Of a DNA stretch of 64,000 bases, positions 46,489 to 58,393 are shown in pieces (the first letter of the stretch is position 1; every line of letters begins with the position of its first letter). The notes beneath the pieces are model-generated. The model worked only from the letters and a program-made list of their open reading frames with translations. It was not told the DNA's origin and made no database searches. The stretch comes from Acinetobacter sp. ANC 4470 (GTDB lineage: Bacteria > Pseudomonadota > Gammaproteobacteria > Pseudomonadales > Moraxellaceae). The translations under genes and the position numbers were made by a program. The stretch covers positions 310,001 to 374,000 of the forward strand of contig NZ_NEGC01000001.1 of the NCBI RefSeq assembly GCF_002135335.1. The letters are read 5' to 3'.

Positions 46489-47358
46489 ATGTTTGCTTTA
46501 AATCAAGCTTCTGATCTTCATGAACCTTGGCTACAATTTAAAAATCTATTGGTTAGACAGTTGGCATTTTGCGTATGCAGTCCAAATACTTTAAGTTCCA
46601 TTCCTCCTGAACTGGAGCTAAAGCATGCCTTTGAATTGCATAACACTGAAACATGGACAACGCATTTTCAATATTATCACGCCAGACTACTTTATTTAGA
46701 TCAACATCCTCAAGCGTTAGAAGTCTTTTTACAACAGCTAAAAAGTACCCGTTTAGGTCTACGTTTTGAAATGTTTATCTGGTTTTGGTTGCTCGATCAC
46801 AGCTACCACCCCTATGAATTGCTGGGTCATAGTATTCAAAAAATTGCGGGTTCTAAAACCTTAGGTGAGCTCGACTTTCTATTACGAAATACAGAAACCA
46901 ATAAAATTGAACACTGGGAAGTGGCTTTAAAATATTATTTAGCTGAACGAGATTTTTCTTTAGCCTATTGGTACGGCTTAAACCGTAGTGACACATTGCT
47001 GCGAAAGTTAAATCACTTTAGCCAAAAACAATTTCAATTTAAAGATGCACTTGAATATCAAATTGAACAACGCTTTGTGGTATTAAAAGGTCAACTTTAT
47101 CTTCCTATTGAGCATTCACAAGATCCGATTCCAACTTGGGTTAATTCACAACGTCGCTTAGGCTGTTGGGGAAATATGATTCCTGCTCAAGACCCAACAT
47201 TTTATCGCCTACAACGTCAAGAATGGATTTGCCCGCAAGCTGATTTGAGTAGTGAAACTGCACATTGGTGGATCAATGGTTTATATCAACAACAAAATCA
47301 ACCCAATGTCTATATGTTTAGAAATGCACCGCTACTTTCTCAATGTTTTAAGAGATAA
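46489..47358 (+). CDS. DUF1853 family protein
   Basis: The 289-residue protein has the DUF1853 core LGELDFLLRNTETNKIEHWEV, ALKYYLAE (about 127-160), which looks like a divergent PD-(D/E)XK nuclease with a Glu-x-Asp... E-x-K pattern. Conserved RRLGCWGN and WICPQAD segments follow near the C-terminus. ATG at 46489 is preferred over a TTG at 46441. Function is unknown. Confidence 0.75.
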   Translation: MFALNQASDLHEPWLQFKNLLVRQLAFCVCSPNTLSSIPPELELKHAFELHNTETWTTHFQYYHARLLYLDQHPQALEVFLQQLKSTRLGLRFEMFIWFWLLDHSYHPYELLGHSIQKIAGSKTLGELDFLLRNTETNKIEHWEVALKYYLAERDFSLAYWYGLNRSDTLLRKLNHFSQKQFQFKDALEYQIEQRFVVLKGQLYLPIEHSQDPIPTWVNSQRRLGCWGNMIPAQDPTFYRLQRQEWICPQADLSSETAHWWINGLYQQQNQPNVYMFRNAPLLSQCFKR

Positions 47359-47552
47359 CGTGATGAGAGATGAGTTTGGCTGTGTCGAGATTGAAAAAAT
47401 GAATTGCGTTATCGCAATGACTGTAAAATACCAACGAATCCGAATGCATAACAATTAATTACTTTTCTACCATCAAAAACTCATACTTTTTACACTGAGC
47501 ATTAATTAACCTAAAACCACATCAAAATAATGATTCATACTTGGAGATAATG

Positions 47553-47693
47553 ATGAAAAAAATTCTAGCTGCGTCCCTCATTATGGCTTTTGTTTTAACG
47601 GGTTGTAATACGTTTAAAGGTTTTGGTAAAGATGTTTCAAAAGCTGGCGATGCAGTCACTAATACTGCTGAGAAAACGCAAGACAAAATGTAA
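47553..47693 (+). CDS. entericidin-like small lipoprotein
   Basis: The 46-residue protein starts MKKILAASLIMAFVLTGCNT, a lipoprotein signal ending LTGC (lipidated Cys18). The mature part NTFKGFGKDVSKAGDAVTNT, AEK matches the entericidin A/B pattern (G-x-GKD-x-x-x-AGDA). GGAG lies 6 bases before this ATG. Entericidins are cell-envelope toxins or antidotes linked to stationary-phase lysis in E. coli. Confidence 0.85.
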   Translation: MKKILAASLIMAFVLTGCNTFKGFGKDVSKAGDAVTNTAEKTQDKM

Positions 47694-48950
<1,257 letters not shown>

Positions 48951-48963
48951 AATTCCCAAAAAT

Positions 48964-48992
48964 AAAAAGGAACTGTAAACAGTTCCTTTTTT
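48964..48992 (+). terminator. rho-independent terminator of dapE
   Basis: AAAAAGGAACTG and CAGTTCCTTTTTT flank a short loop just after the stop codon. It can also act for the opposite strand. Confidence 0.75.
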
Positions 48993-49021
48993 GTGTCTCG
49001 TATTTGCAATACGCAATAAAA

Positions 49022-49480
49022 TTAAACGCCTAAAGATGACTGAATTTGGGCTAGATTGGGTATATGAAAAATTTGATCAGCCATACGCACATATTGAAAT
49101 ACAGCTGGATCATTTAAAGCATATTCTTCATCAATAACTTCAGAAATACGCAAACGAATGGTTTTTGGCATCTCATTACACATCAATGCAAAACGCTGAC
49201 TCACATCATCGCCTTCAATAACCAAAGCGACCCCAGTTTTATGTTCAGGATTATTTACAGCATAGACAGGCAACTTGAGCTCATGCCATTCCACAAATGG
49301 AACGTCGGTAGCGCTATCGAGTGCTGACAAGACAATGTTTTGTGGTAATAACATTGACTTTTTACCATGACATTCAATAATATAAGAGTCAATAAAACCA
49401 GTCGATACAGTAATAAGATGATGTAACTCTTGTTGTGTCATTTTCTCAACAGCAGAGTTTGAAACACTATTTTGGCTCAT
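49022..49480 (-). CDS. CheW-domain-like protein of the Pil-Chp cluster
   Basis: The 152-residue protein follows chpA with a 4-base ATGA overlap, so the two are translationally coupled. Residues 30-150 look like a divergent CheW SH3-like fold (VSTGFIDSYIIECHGKKSML, LPVYAVNNPEHKTGVALVIE, FALMCNEMPKTIRLRI). This position holds ChpC-like adaptors in related clusters; I do not name it. Confidence 0.65.
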   Translation of the reverse strand: MSQNSVSNSAVEKMTQQELHHLITVSTGFIDSYIIECHGKKSMLLPQNIVLSALDSATDVPFVEWHELKLPVYAVNNPEHKTGVALVIEGDDVSQRFALMCNEMPKTIRLRISEVIDEEYALNDPAVFQYVRMADQIFHIPNLAQIQSSLGV

Positions 49481-52400
49481 TTAATTGCCCCATGATCGGC
49501 TGCTAACAAATTTTCAACATTGCTGAGCAATTCTGCTTCTTGGAATGGTTTACCCATATAGTCTGTTACCCCAAGACTGAAGGCACGCTCACGATGCTTT
49601 TCACCTGTTCTTGACGTAATCATAATAATTGGTAAATTTTGATGCACTTCGTGATGGCGAACCAAATTCGTGACTTCAAAACCATCCATACGCGGCATTT
49701 CAATATCGAGCAACATTAAATCAGGTTTCACATTTTCAAGTTGTTCAATCGCATCCACACCATCCTTAGCAGTCACGACATCATAACCTTGACGCTCAAG
49801 TAAACGTGATGTCACCTTACGAACTGTCACCGAATCATCGACAATCATAATTAAGCGACGTGCATTATTGTGTCGTGGCGAATCTCGTTGATCAGAGATA
49901 TCCTTAATGCGTTGTGTGGCTTGAATTTGTCGAGCAATGTTTTGACCTTCTAAAATCAAACAAACTTGACCATCACCTAAAATTGTTGCTCCAGCAACAA
50001 CACCAACACTTGAGAACTGTTGACCAATTGGTTTCACGACAATTTGTGCACGCGAACCAATCAATTGATCGACCAACAATGCAATGGTTTGATCATTATT
50101 ACCCTTAATAAGCAATACAGGTAAAGAATGTGCAATATTGCTTAAACGTGGTAAGGGCTGGTTTGAAACAAACTCAGATAAATAACGCAGTTTATAACTG
50201 GTATTATCAATTTTAAAGAAGTCATCTTTACTGTTGAAATACTCTTCCAATGCCGATGGTGCAATTCGCACAATACGTTCAATTTGAGCAAGTGAAATTG
50301 CAAATTGTTGATCGCCTGCTTTCACCATCAAGGCATCACTCACAGATACCGTGGTTGGTACACGAATGGTAAACGTTGTCCCCTGACCAATATTGGAGTC
50401 AACAGAAACATGTCCCCCTAACGCTTTAATTTCACTTTGGACCACATCCAAACCAACACCACGACCAGAAATTTGGGTCACTTCTTTGGCAGTACTAAAT
50501 CCAGGATGGAAAATAAATTGCAGAATTTCTTGTTTATCGAGGAATTGATCCGCTTTAATTAAACCCAAGTTAAGCGCTTTTTCTTGGATTTTAGACTCAT
50601 CAATACCCTTACCATCATCACTAAACGATACCAGTACATCTGTACCTTGACGGCTAATATTCAGTTCAATATGACCGACTTCTGATTTCTTAGCATGCAG
50701 ACGCTGTTCAATATCCTCAATACCATGGTCAATCGCATTACGCAGCATATGCTCAAATGGTGTGACCAAACGCTCAAGAATAGTACGGTCCAACTCACCT
50801 TCAGTATTATTCACAATCAATTCGGTCGGACGGTTTAAGGTCGATGAGGTCTGACGAACAATACGTTGTAAACGAGGCAATAGACGATCAAATGGTACCA
50901 GTCGGGTACGCATCAAGCTTTCTTGAATTTCCGCTTGAATACGTGATTGCTGCAACAGCAAGCCTTCTGTATCACGAATTTTTTCTGCCAAGGTCGTTTT
51001 AAAATCGACCAAGTCAGATGCAGATTCCGCCAAAGATTTCGATAACTGATTTAAAGATGAATATTGATCCATCTCTAATGGGTCAAAATCAGCATAACGT
51101 GAATTTTCTGAACCATGTTTAGCAATAATTTGTGATTCTAACTCACCCTCCATTCGACGTAATTGATCAGCTAAACGCTTCATCGCCAATTCCATCTCAT
51201 TTAAGGTATTACCAAGTTGCCCCAAGTCCATTTCAATACGCGAACGGTTAATCGCATTTTCACCAGACAAATCGATCATTTTCTCCACCAAATCGGCAGA
51301 AATACGGATCATTTCATTACTATTGTCTTGTTGAGAGCTTAAGTCCCACTCCCCCAACATTGCTGGTGGTTCAGTACCATCACCTTGAATAAATTCAAAG
51401 ATTTTAGGGGTAGATAAGCTATTCGCTTGAGTCACGCGATTTGGTAACTGAGCGGTGACATTCACCAACTCAATGGACTCCAAACTTAATCTTAAACTGT
51501 CGAAATTACTATAATCACGCTCAAAGATGGCTTGTTTCAACCATGAGAAGGTCGTTTGTAATAATAAATCGTAAGCATTCGAGTTAAAATGATGGACTGC
51601 AAACTGCTCGAACGTGGTTTCTAATTGATACGAAATTGCTGCGACAGGTTCATTTTCAACCATACGCGCACCACCTTTAAGGCTGTGGGCTGCACGTTGT
51701 AATTGAAGAAGTAAGCTACGATCGCTTCGTTGCTCAAACCATTTTGTTAAGAACTCATCTGTAGACGCTAGAATTTCTTCAGCTTCTTCCAAGAAAGTTT
51801 CTGCGGCAATTAAGCGAATACTTTCTTCTGGGTCTTCAAAATGCGCTACATTTGATACAACAGAGTCTTGCTCTGTCTCAATTTCTACCACAGCTGTTTC
51901 AACTGGCGCTGCTAATGTATCAACTTCAGCCGCATCCATTTCTATAATAGGTACGCCTGTAGACTTACCTTGTGCTATCTCTTGAATATTACGCAAAATT
52001 TCAATCGATTCACGACCAGCATAGTCAATATGATTGTCACGAATAATTTGAATTCGATCAGCAATATCATCTTGTACCAAACGAACTATACTAATGAGTT
52101 GTGGTGTTACCTCAATTTGTTGACGAATCACACGCTCATAAATTGACTCTAACTCATGTGAAATCAAACCAATATGCGTCGCTTGAATCATATTTGCACC
52201 ACCTTTTAAGGTATGCAAATAACGCATTAAATTATTCAATGAAGCTGTGTTGGTTTGATCCTTCGCCCAAGTATTCAAATCTTGGTCAATCCCCACCAAC
52301 AACTCTTCTGCTTCTTCTAAGAAGATATCCAGCAAATCAGTATCAAAATCATGATTCGCATCGGCTGCATGCATTTGAGCACGATCAGAACGGATTCTTT

Positions 52401-53862
52401 GTGAAATCTGCGCAAGATCGACAGCTGCTGACTCCGTACTGCTTGCTACAGATAATGTGTCAACCTCAGATTCATTCTCATCAAACTGTTCAACTTCTTG
52501 CTGAACGAAAGCAGAAAGGTCACTCAATACTTTCTGAACGTCCGCAGATAAAATGACGCGCTCTCCAGCAGCTAACGTGTCAAATAAATGGATGAATTCT
52601 TGATGAGCTTGTGCAAATAACTCATATGCATAATCAATATTTAAAAGTTCTGGCTTTAATGCCAATGTTTCATAACTTAACTTTAATTCATGGATAAATT
52701 GATGAATTCCAATCGCAGCACGATTATCGGTGTGATCTAATAATTGTTTTGCTTGTTCAGTTAAAGCCTGTATATATTCTGGGTATTCAACTTTTGCACG
52801 CTTCTCAAACTCGAACTCAGCATCCAATAACAAATCAATATTCAATGCGATAAGCTTAGAAACTAAGCCTTGAGGATTAACACCTTCATCTAATTCAGTT
52901 GAAGCAAAACCGTAATTATTCCATGCACTATTAAATGTGTCATAAATGGCATCTAGTTTTTGCGTTTGACCCTGTCTTAAGATATGTAAATAATCACGGA
53001 CAAACTCGACATACTGAATTAACAATGCCGTTTGATTCGATGTAGAAACAATATCGTCTTGCAATAGGGTTTTAAATAAATTTTCTACTTTGGTGCTGGC
53101 TTCAAAAATCTGCTCAATTTGAGCCATTGATGAACTACCACGTAAGGTATGCAAGGCACGAATAAGCCCATTATAATCTTGAGTATGTGCTTCTTCATTT
53201 TTCAAGAACCGATCTATCGTTACCAAATGCTCTTCAGCTTCCTCAATAAAGATAGCAACCGTTTCTTCTATATAATTATTATCTTCTACTTGACTATCTT
53301 CTGCTTCAGAATCAACTACACTTGATTCTTGATCTTTAAATTCTAAACCGGTAATACCATCTTCTGCCGTCAAACGTGTAGAAAGCTCTAGTAACTCTTC
53401 TAATGCAGGCTCCAGACTTAATTTTTGTTGTATCTGCTGACCCAATAAAACCAAAGGTCGCAAATCGATATCAGCAAGCTGAACGGTCTTAAAAATAGGG
53501 TATAACTTATATTGATAAATCTTAAATACTGTTTGAGCAAAGTATTGAACTTTGTCATCTAAAGGAATTGCACCTGAAATAGCTCGATTTAAAGTGTCTT
53601 CAACAATCCAAGCCAACTCACCTGCAGATTTTGCTCCAACCATTCTCCCAGACCCTTTTAAAGTATGGAAATGACGGCGAATTGTGCTCAACGTTTCTTG
53701 ATCACGTGGATTTTCAAACCATGTGGTAAATAAAGTACTTAATTCAACGAAGATCTCTTCTATTTCTTCAACAAAAATTTCTAAAATTTCTGCATCTTGA
53801 TCAAGATAACTATCTTCAGGGAGCGTAGTCGTTTCAACTAAATTTTTTAATATTTCTTTCAT
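49477..53862 (-). CDS. chpA: Chemosensory hybrid histidine kinase ChpA
   Basis: The 1461-residue CheA-like kinase of the Pil-Chp system controls type IV pilus extension and cAMP. From the N-terminus there are four Hpt domains with the phosphorylation motifs HTLKGS (about 67), HTLRGS (about 237), HTLKGG (about 553) and HSLKGG (about 728). Then come the dimerisation helices (about 895-1000), the ATPase with EHMLRNAIDHGIED, DDGKGID and GRGVGLDVV boxes, a CheW domain (about 1180-1325) and a receiver domain (about 1330-1450) with Asp in LLDIEMPRMDG. P. aeruginosa ChpA has more phosphotransfer modules, so this is a shorter version. Confidence 0.93.
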   Translation of the reverse strand: MKEILKNLVETTTLPEDSYLDQDAEILEIFVEEIEEIFVELSTLFTTWFENPRDQETLSTIRRHFHTLKGSGRMVGAKSAGELAWIVEDTLNRAISGAIPLDDKVQYFAQTVFKIYQYKLYPIFKTVQLADIDLRPLVLLGQQIQQKLSLEPALEELLELSTRLTAEDGITGLEFKDQESSVVDSEAEDSQVEDNNYIEETVAIFIEEAEEHLVTIDRFLKNEEAHTQDYNGLIRALHTLRGSSSMAQIEQIFEASTKVENLFKTLLQDDIVSTSNQTALLIQYVEFVRDYLHILRQGQTQKLDAIYDTFNSAWNNYGFASTELDEGVNPQGLVSKLIALNIDLLLDAEFEFEKRAKVEYPEYIQALTEQAKQLLDHTDNRAAIGIHQFIHELKLSYETLALKPELLNIDYAYELFAQAHQEFIHLFDTLAAGERVILSADVQKVLSDLSAFVQQEVEQFDENESEVDTLSVASSTESAAVDLAQISQRIRSDRAQMHAADANHDFDTDLLDIFLEEAEELLVGIDQDLNTWAKDQTNTASLNNLMRYLHTLKGGANMIQATHIGLISHELESIYERVIRQQIEVTPQLISIVRLVQDDIADRIQIIRDNHIDYAGRESIEILRNIQEIAQGKSTGVPIIEMDAAEVDTLAAPVETAVVEIETEQDSVVSNVAHFEDPEESIRLIAAETFLEEAEEILASTDEFLTKWFEQRSDRSLLLQLQRAAHSLKGGARMVENEPVAAISYQLETTFEQFAVHHFNSNAYDLLLQTTFSWLKQAIFERDYSNFDSLRLSLESIELVNVTAQLPNRVTQANSLSTPKIFEFIQGDGTEPPAMLGEWDLSSQQDNSNEMIRISADLVEKMIDLSGENAINRSRIEMDLGQLGNTLNEMELAMKRLADQLRRMEGELESQIIAKHGSENSRYADFDPLEMDQYSSLNQLSKSLAESASDLVDFKTTLAEKIRDTEGLLLQQSRIQAEIQESLMRTRLVPFDRLLPRLQRIVRQTSSTLNRPTELIVNNTEGELDRTILERLVTPFEHMLRNAIDHGIEDIEQRLHAKKSEVGHIELNISRQGTDVLVSFSDDGKGIDESKIQEKALNLGLIKADQFLDKQEILQFIFHPGFSTAKEVTQISGRGVGLDVVQSEIKALGGHVSVDSNIGQGTTFTIRVPTTVSVSDALMVKAGDQQFAISLAQIERIVRIAPSALEEYFNSKDDFFKIDNTSYKLRYLSEFVSNQPLPRLSNIAHSLPVLLIKGNNDQTIALLVDQLIGSRAQIVVKPIGQQFSSVGVVAGATILGDGQVCLILEGQNIARQIQATQRIKDISDQRDSPRHNNARRLIMIVDDSVTVRKVTSRLLERQGYDVVTAKDGVDAIEQLENVKPDLMLLDIEMPRMDGFEVTNLVRHHEVHQNLPIIMITSRTGEKHRERAFSLGVTDYMGKPFQEAELLSNVENLLAADHGAIK

Positions 53863-54035
53863 AGCTTAGGCTTCTTACGTTTATCTGCCACCAATGAGGG
53901 CGCTCAAACTTAATTATCACCATCACACGAGACCTAACTCTGAAGCTAAGTTTATCTCGTCGATGTTTTATCTGTGATTTATTGATGTGCCTTACTCGAA
54001 AGTAAGGCACATTACCCCATAGCTTTAGCTTTACC

Positions 54036-56108
54036 TTAGTCCGGTAATTTAAAGTCAGTTACAGATTCACGTAATGATTCGGCCATATTTGCCAATTCAG
54101 ATACTGAACGTGCTGTATCGAATGTTGCTGTTGTCGTTTGTGATGTAATTTCTTGTACAACATTCATCGTGGTTGCAATATGACCTGCAGAAGCAGACTG
54201 TAGTTTTGCAGCATCAGAAATGTTAGCAATCAATTTCGCCAAGTTACCAGATACGTTTTGAATTTCATCCAACGCTACGCCCGCATCTTTAGATAAGTTC
54301 GCACCACGAACAACCTCAGATGTAGTTTGTTCCATTGAAATTACAGCTTCGTTTGTATCTGTTTGAATGGTTTTTACCAGACCTTCAATCTGCTTGGTTG
54401 CTGATGCTGAACGTTCAGCTAGACGCTGTACCTCATCCGCTACCACCGCAAAACCACGTCCTGCTTCACCTGCCATAGACGCTTGAATTGCAGCGTTTAA
54501 TGCCAAGATATTGGTTTGATCGGCAATATCGTTAATTAAGGCAACAATGTTACCAATTTCTTGAGAAGATTCACCCAAACGTTTAATACGTTTTGAGGTT
54601 TCTTGAATCTGTTCACGAATCGTATCCATACCTTCAATTGAACGGTTTACGACATCAGCACCGTTGGCAGCAATTTTTACCGAACGTTCTGCAACCACCG
54701 CAGACTCTGTTGCATTTGAAGATACTTGGTCAATAGATATTGCCATTTCATTAATTGCAGCAGATGCACCCGCAATTTCTTGCGCTTGGTGTTCAGATGC
54801 TTCAGCTAACTGGTTAGTAATGCCCTGCGTATTTGCAGTATATTGTGCAACTTCTTGAGAAGTATCGGTAATACGTGAAACGAGGTCACGTAATTGGTCA
54901 ATCGCGAAGTTAATCGAATCGGCAATCGCACCCGTAAAATCTTCAGATACTGTTGCATATGAACGAAGGTCACCATCTGCTAAGTCAGCAATCTCATCGA
55001 GTAAACGTAAAATCGCATTCTGGTTACGGTCATACTCTTCTTGTAAACGTGCTACGCGCTGTTTATCAGATTCACCACGCAAACCAAGTAATTTGAATAC
55101 ACAGAATAAGAAACCGCCTAAACATAAAAGTAAAAACAGACCAGGAATTGCAATCGTTAAACTTGAACCAACCGATAATTTATACAAGTCTGCTAACAAT
55201 TCATCTGATTGTGCAAAAATTGCAGAAGAGGCTTGGCGTACTTTAACAATCTGTGCTGAGTTTTTAAGAATAGTTGCAGACGCTGATTTCAATACATCAT
55301 CATATTCAGCCTTAATACCTGTTAATGATTCAAGTAAAACTGGATCAGTAATACGCTCTACACCTAATTCAGCACTACCATTGAGCTGCGCATCAAGGTA
55401 CGAACCAAATGTTTCAGTATCGGCACTAAAGTCATCTGCTGATTCACGAGAGTTATCACTACCTGTCAGTACCGAACTGATAGAACGAAGAATACGTTCC
55501 GCAATAAATACCTGATTTTTCGCAATAACCACCTGATTACTTGGCATGTTTTGACGTGCCATTTGGTCAACCATCAGGTTATATTCAGCCTGAATACCAG
55601 GAATCGTTTCCCCAATCGCAATATTCGTATCATAAAGTTGATTAATCATTTTCTGTTGCGCAGCAATTAAATCAATCTCTTCTGATACTTTTTTCCATTG
55701 CGTCTCTACATCAGCCAGTGGCTGAGTACGAGCATGAATATCTTTTACAATTACCAGATTCTTAGCAAATGATTCTTGAGATTTTTTTAATTTATCAATC
55801 GATTCTTTCGTACCTGATGCTGTTGCTTCAGTCGCTTGACGTGAAATCGTTTGTGATAACAAACGTAAATCACCAACACTACGCGTTAACTCATTATTGC
55901 GCGGCACACTATAGAATAAATACAATAATAGGAATATTGCTAAGACAAGAGAAAAAGCTGCACCCAAAATTAATGGTTTGGACTTTTCACTGTCTCCAAA
56001 TACACGTGATAATTGATCTGTCTGTGATTGAATCTTAGCGAAAAAAGTATTACCAATCTTACGATTGCTGCCTTCACCTGTATTTTTCTTTTTAAGTTTA
56101 AAGCCCAT
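54036..56108 (-). CDS. pilJ: Methyl-accepting chemotaxis protein PilJ
   Basis: The 690-residue receptor feeds signals to ChpA. It has a first membrane helix (about 47-69), a long periplasmic or extracytoplasmic helical domain (about 70-310), a second helix (about 315-345), a linker HAMP-like region (about 350-420) and the MCP signalling hairpin with the invariant tip [20 protein letters not shown] (about 530), [20 protein letters not shown]. It lies 174 bases upstream of chpA (transcription order). Confidence 0.92.
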   Translation of the reverse strand: MGFKLKKKNTGEGSNRKIGNTFFAKIQSQTDQLSRVFGDSEKSKPLILGAAFSLVLAIFLLLYLFYSVPRNNELTRSVGDLRLLSQTISRQATEATASGTKESIDKLKKSQESFAKNLVIVKDIHARTQPLADVETQWKKVSEEIDLIAAQQKMINQLYDTNIAIGETIPGIQAEYNLMVDQMARQNMPSNQVVIAKNQVFIAERILRSISSVLTGSDNSRESADDFSADTETFGSYLDAQLNGSAELGVERITDPVLLESLTGIKAEYDDVLKSASATILKNSAQIVKVRQASSAIFAQSDELLADLYKLSVGSSLTIAIPGLFLLLCLGGFLFCVFKLLGLRGESDKQRVARLQEEYDRNQNAILRLLDEIADLADGDLRSYATVSEDFTGAIADSINFAIDQLRDLVSRITDTSQEVAQYTANTQGITNQLAEASEHQAQEIAGASAAINEMAISIDQVSSNATESAVVAERSVKIAANGADVVNRSIEGMDTIREQIQETSKRIKRLGESSQEIGNIVALINDIADQTNILALNAAIQASMAGEAGRGFAVVADEVQRLAERSASATKQIEGLVKTIQTDTNEAVISMEQTTSEVVRGANLSKDAGVALDEIQNVSGNLAKLIANISDAAKLQSASAGHIATTMNVVQEITSQTTTATFDTARSVSELANMAESLRESVTDFKLPD

Positions 56109-56153
56109 CCAGCTTCTCCCCGACTTTCGCCATCATTCTTCAGCGCGCGACTA

Positions 56154-56690
56154 TTAATTTATAAATTTTATAGATGCATTCATGTATTTTGGATTTTGCA
56201 ATAAACGACTAAATAAGAAAACATGCCAGTGTTGATTATGTTGATAAAAATATCCCTGACAATACTCTTTTAAATTGCTGTCTAACTCACTATTTTTAGA
56301 AAAAAAACTTTTCTTATTAAAGTGCTGAATCCCTAAAACTTGATCTACAACTAAACCGACATAATGGTCATTATGACTAATACACAATACTTTCTGAGTA
56401 GGTGAAAACTGACTTCTATGCCCAGAAATATATTGAGCTAAATCAGCTACTGAAAGTAAACGCCCCCGAATATTAGCCAACCCCATCACCCATGATTGAG
56501 TATTTGGAACTGGCGTATATTTAGGTGGATAAATCACCTCAGTTACTTCACCTAAAGGGGCAACGAAATATTGCCCCATCATCTCAAAAGCAATACCTGA
56601 CCATCGGTTTACTTCATTTTCAGTTGTAACGTAGTTTTTGTTACCACGTTTAGCAAGCCGAAGTAATTCGATAAATCCGTTAGCTGCCAT
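56154..56690 (-). CDS. pilI: CheW-like adaptor PilI
   Basis: The 178-residue adaptor links PilJ to ChpA. It has the CheW fold: FVAPLGEVTEVIYPPKYTPV near residue 50, the conserved VMGLANIRGRLLSVADLAQY near 70, and HYVGLVVDQVLGIQHF near 105. It precedes pilJ and follows pilH, as in the Pil-Chp order. Confidence 0.88.
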   Translation of the reverse strand: MAANGFIELLRLAKRGNKNYVTTENEVNRWSGIAFEMMGQYFVAPLGEVTEVIYPPKYTPVPNTQSWVMGLANIRGRLLSVADLAQYISGHRSQFSPTQKVLCISHNDHYVGLVVDQVLGIQHFNKKSFFSKNSELDSNLKEYCQGYFYQHNQHWHVFLFSRLLQNPKYMNASIKFIN

Positions 56691-56696
56691 AGAGCT

Positions 56697-57065
56697 TTAT
56701 CCTGCATTGAGGTGGCTTTTAATCACATCAATTAATTGTTGTTCATCTACAGGCTTGGTTAAATAATCACTTGCCCCTTGACGTTTCCCCCAAACTCGGT
56801 CTGTTGCTTGATCCTTGGTACTAACAATCACAATTGGAATGTGTTTTGTCGTGTCTCCACGTGCAATTTGACGCGTTGCTTGAAAACCATTTACCCCTGG
56901 CATCACCACATCCATTAACACAAGATCTGGCAACTCTGCTTGTGCCATTGTGACACCATCAGCGCCATTTGCCGCTTCAATAACCTCAAACCCATGTTTG
57001 GTTAGAATTTCTTTAAAACGGAATGTTTCTGTTGGTGAATCATCAACTATAAGGATACGTGACAT
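56697..57065 (-). CDS. pilH: Response regulator PilH
   Basis: This is a stand-alone CheY-like receiver of 122 residues. The ATG at 57065 gives MSRILIVDDSPTETFRFKEI with GGGGA nearby; a TTG upstream is rejected. Phospho-acceptor Asp is in LVLMDVVMPGVNG and the switch Lys in YLTKPV. PilH antagonises PilG in retraction control. Confidence 0.9.
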   Translation of the reverse strand: MSRILIVDDSPTETFRFKEILTKHGFEVIEAANGADGVTMAQAELPDLVLMDVVMPGVNGFQATRQIARGDTTKHIPIVIVSTKDQATDRVWGKRQGASDYLTKPVDEQQLIDVIKSHLNAG

Positions 57066-57088
57066 GCTTGTCCCCAAAAAAAATTAAC

Positions 57089-57472
57089 TTATGCTGTTAC
57101 GTGTGTTCGAATTGCGTTTAATAATTCATCTTTACTAAAGGGTTTGGTTAAATATTCATCCGACCCCACAACACGACCTTTTGCTTGATCAAATAAGCCA
57201 TCTTTACTTGACAGCATAATGACCGGAATATTTTGATAATTTTGAGAATTTTTGATTAATGCGCAAGTTTGATAACCATCTAAACGAGGCATCATAATAT
57301 CTACAAAGACAATATCAGGATTTGCTTCTGCAATTTTTGCTAAAGCTTCAAAACCATCTACCGCAGTTACGACTTCAAAACCTTCACGTTGCAATAATGT
57401 TTCTGCTGTACGACGAATGGTTTTTGAATCATCAATCACCATAACTTTTAGATTTTGGAATTTATCGTCCAT
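57089..57472 (-). CDS. pilG: Response regulator PilG
   Basis: This is a 127-residue CheY-like receiver: MVIDDSKTIRRTAETLL (acidic pair and start), IVFVDIMMPRLDG (Asp) and YLTKPFSKDELL (Lys). PilG drives pilus extension. It is the first gene of the pilG-pilH-pilI-pilJ-chpA series on the minus strand. Confidence 0.92.
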   Translation of the reverse strand: MDDKFQNLKVMVIDDSKTIRRTAETLLQREGFEVVTAVDGFEALAKIAEANPDIVFVDIMMPRLDGYQTCALIKNSQNYQNIPVIMLSSKDGLFDQAKGRVVGSDEYLTKPFSKDELLNAIRTHVTA

Positions 57473-57751
57473 TTAGTGACCCTTCCCATTTTTAGAATGT
57501 ACCAACAATTTGAGTAGAAAGTTCTATTACAAGTTATAGACATTTTTAACATATCTTTACTTGCATTTTCAACGACCATTTTCCAAACAAAGACTCATTT
57601 TTTTGCTTTTACCACAACAGCTTCACACTTTCTATCGACCAACGACTTTTTTTTGACTCAGAATAGTTTTTTATTCTCAATTTTGAGTCTAATATAGCAT
57701 TTTATTACTTCAAAATAAGTAATTTAGTTAACATACATATTGGGGGATACA

Positions 57752-58393
57752 GTGCAAAGTCAGTTTAAACAAAAACTCGCTTTCATTGCGCAAAAAACAA
57801 TGACTAGAAAATTCATTTTTCTATTTTTAATGATTTTTCAATCTACATCTATGTATGCTCAAGCTCCACTTAAAGCAACATGGTATCGTTACTATGATAG
57901 TAAAGGCATAGCCAATATCAGTACAAATGTAACACCCAACCACATTCGCCATGGTTATGAAGCCTTAGATCAAAACATGCAATTGATTCAGCGTAATCGT
58001 GCGTACAATAGTGAAGCCGATGTAAAAAAAGCGCCGTTACGTGCCGCACAAGCACAACAAAAATCAGCAGACTTAAAACTTAAAAAAGCCTATACCAACA
58101 GTCAAGTTGCCATCAAAAAGCGAAATGACGCATTGCTGCATATTAAAAAACAACTAACCTTTCAACAAGATCAGTTAAAACAGCTGCAAAGTGATCGAAT
58201 CTACTTTAAACGCCAGCAAATGGAACATTTACGCAAAGCTGAAAACATTCCTGTTACTTTAAAAAACAGCTTAGATTACAACCAAAAAAACATTGAAGAA
58301 AAAAAGAAAAATATTAATTCATTACAAGCGAACTATCTCAACACTCAAACAGAATACGACAACATTATCGCTCGTTTAAAAACACTTGATTAA
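57752..58393 (+). CDS. DUF4124-like protein with a coiled coil
   Basis: The 213-residue protein has an N-terminal signal-like helix (FIFLFLMIFQSTSMYAQA, ending about residue 38) and then a short beta region TWYRYYDSKGIANISTNVTP that looks like the DUF4124 fold. The remaining 120 residues are a Lys/Gln-rich coiled coil. A GTG at 57752 follows GGGGGA; an ATG at 57800 (MTRKFIF) gives a shorter N-terminus. It is divergent from pilG. Function is unknown. Confidence 0.6.
   Translation: MQSQFKQKLAFIAQKTMTRKFIFLFLMIFQSTSMYAQAPLKATWYRYYDSKGIANISTNVTPNHIRHGYEALDQNMQLIQRNRAYNSEADVKKAPLRAAQAQQKSADLKLKKAYTNSQVAIKKRNDALLHIKKQLTFQQDQLKQLQSDRIYFKRQQMEHLRKAENIPVTLKNSLDYNQKNIEEKKKNINSLQANYLNTQTEYDNIIARLKTLD

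Noticed and set aside
47252-47458. 68-residue ORF overlapping the DUF1853 gene end
   Set aside because: It is a shadow frame; the DUF1853 reading continues through the same bases with family-like residues.
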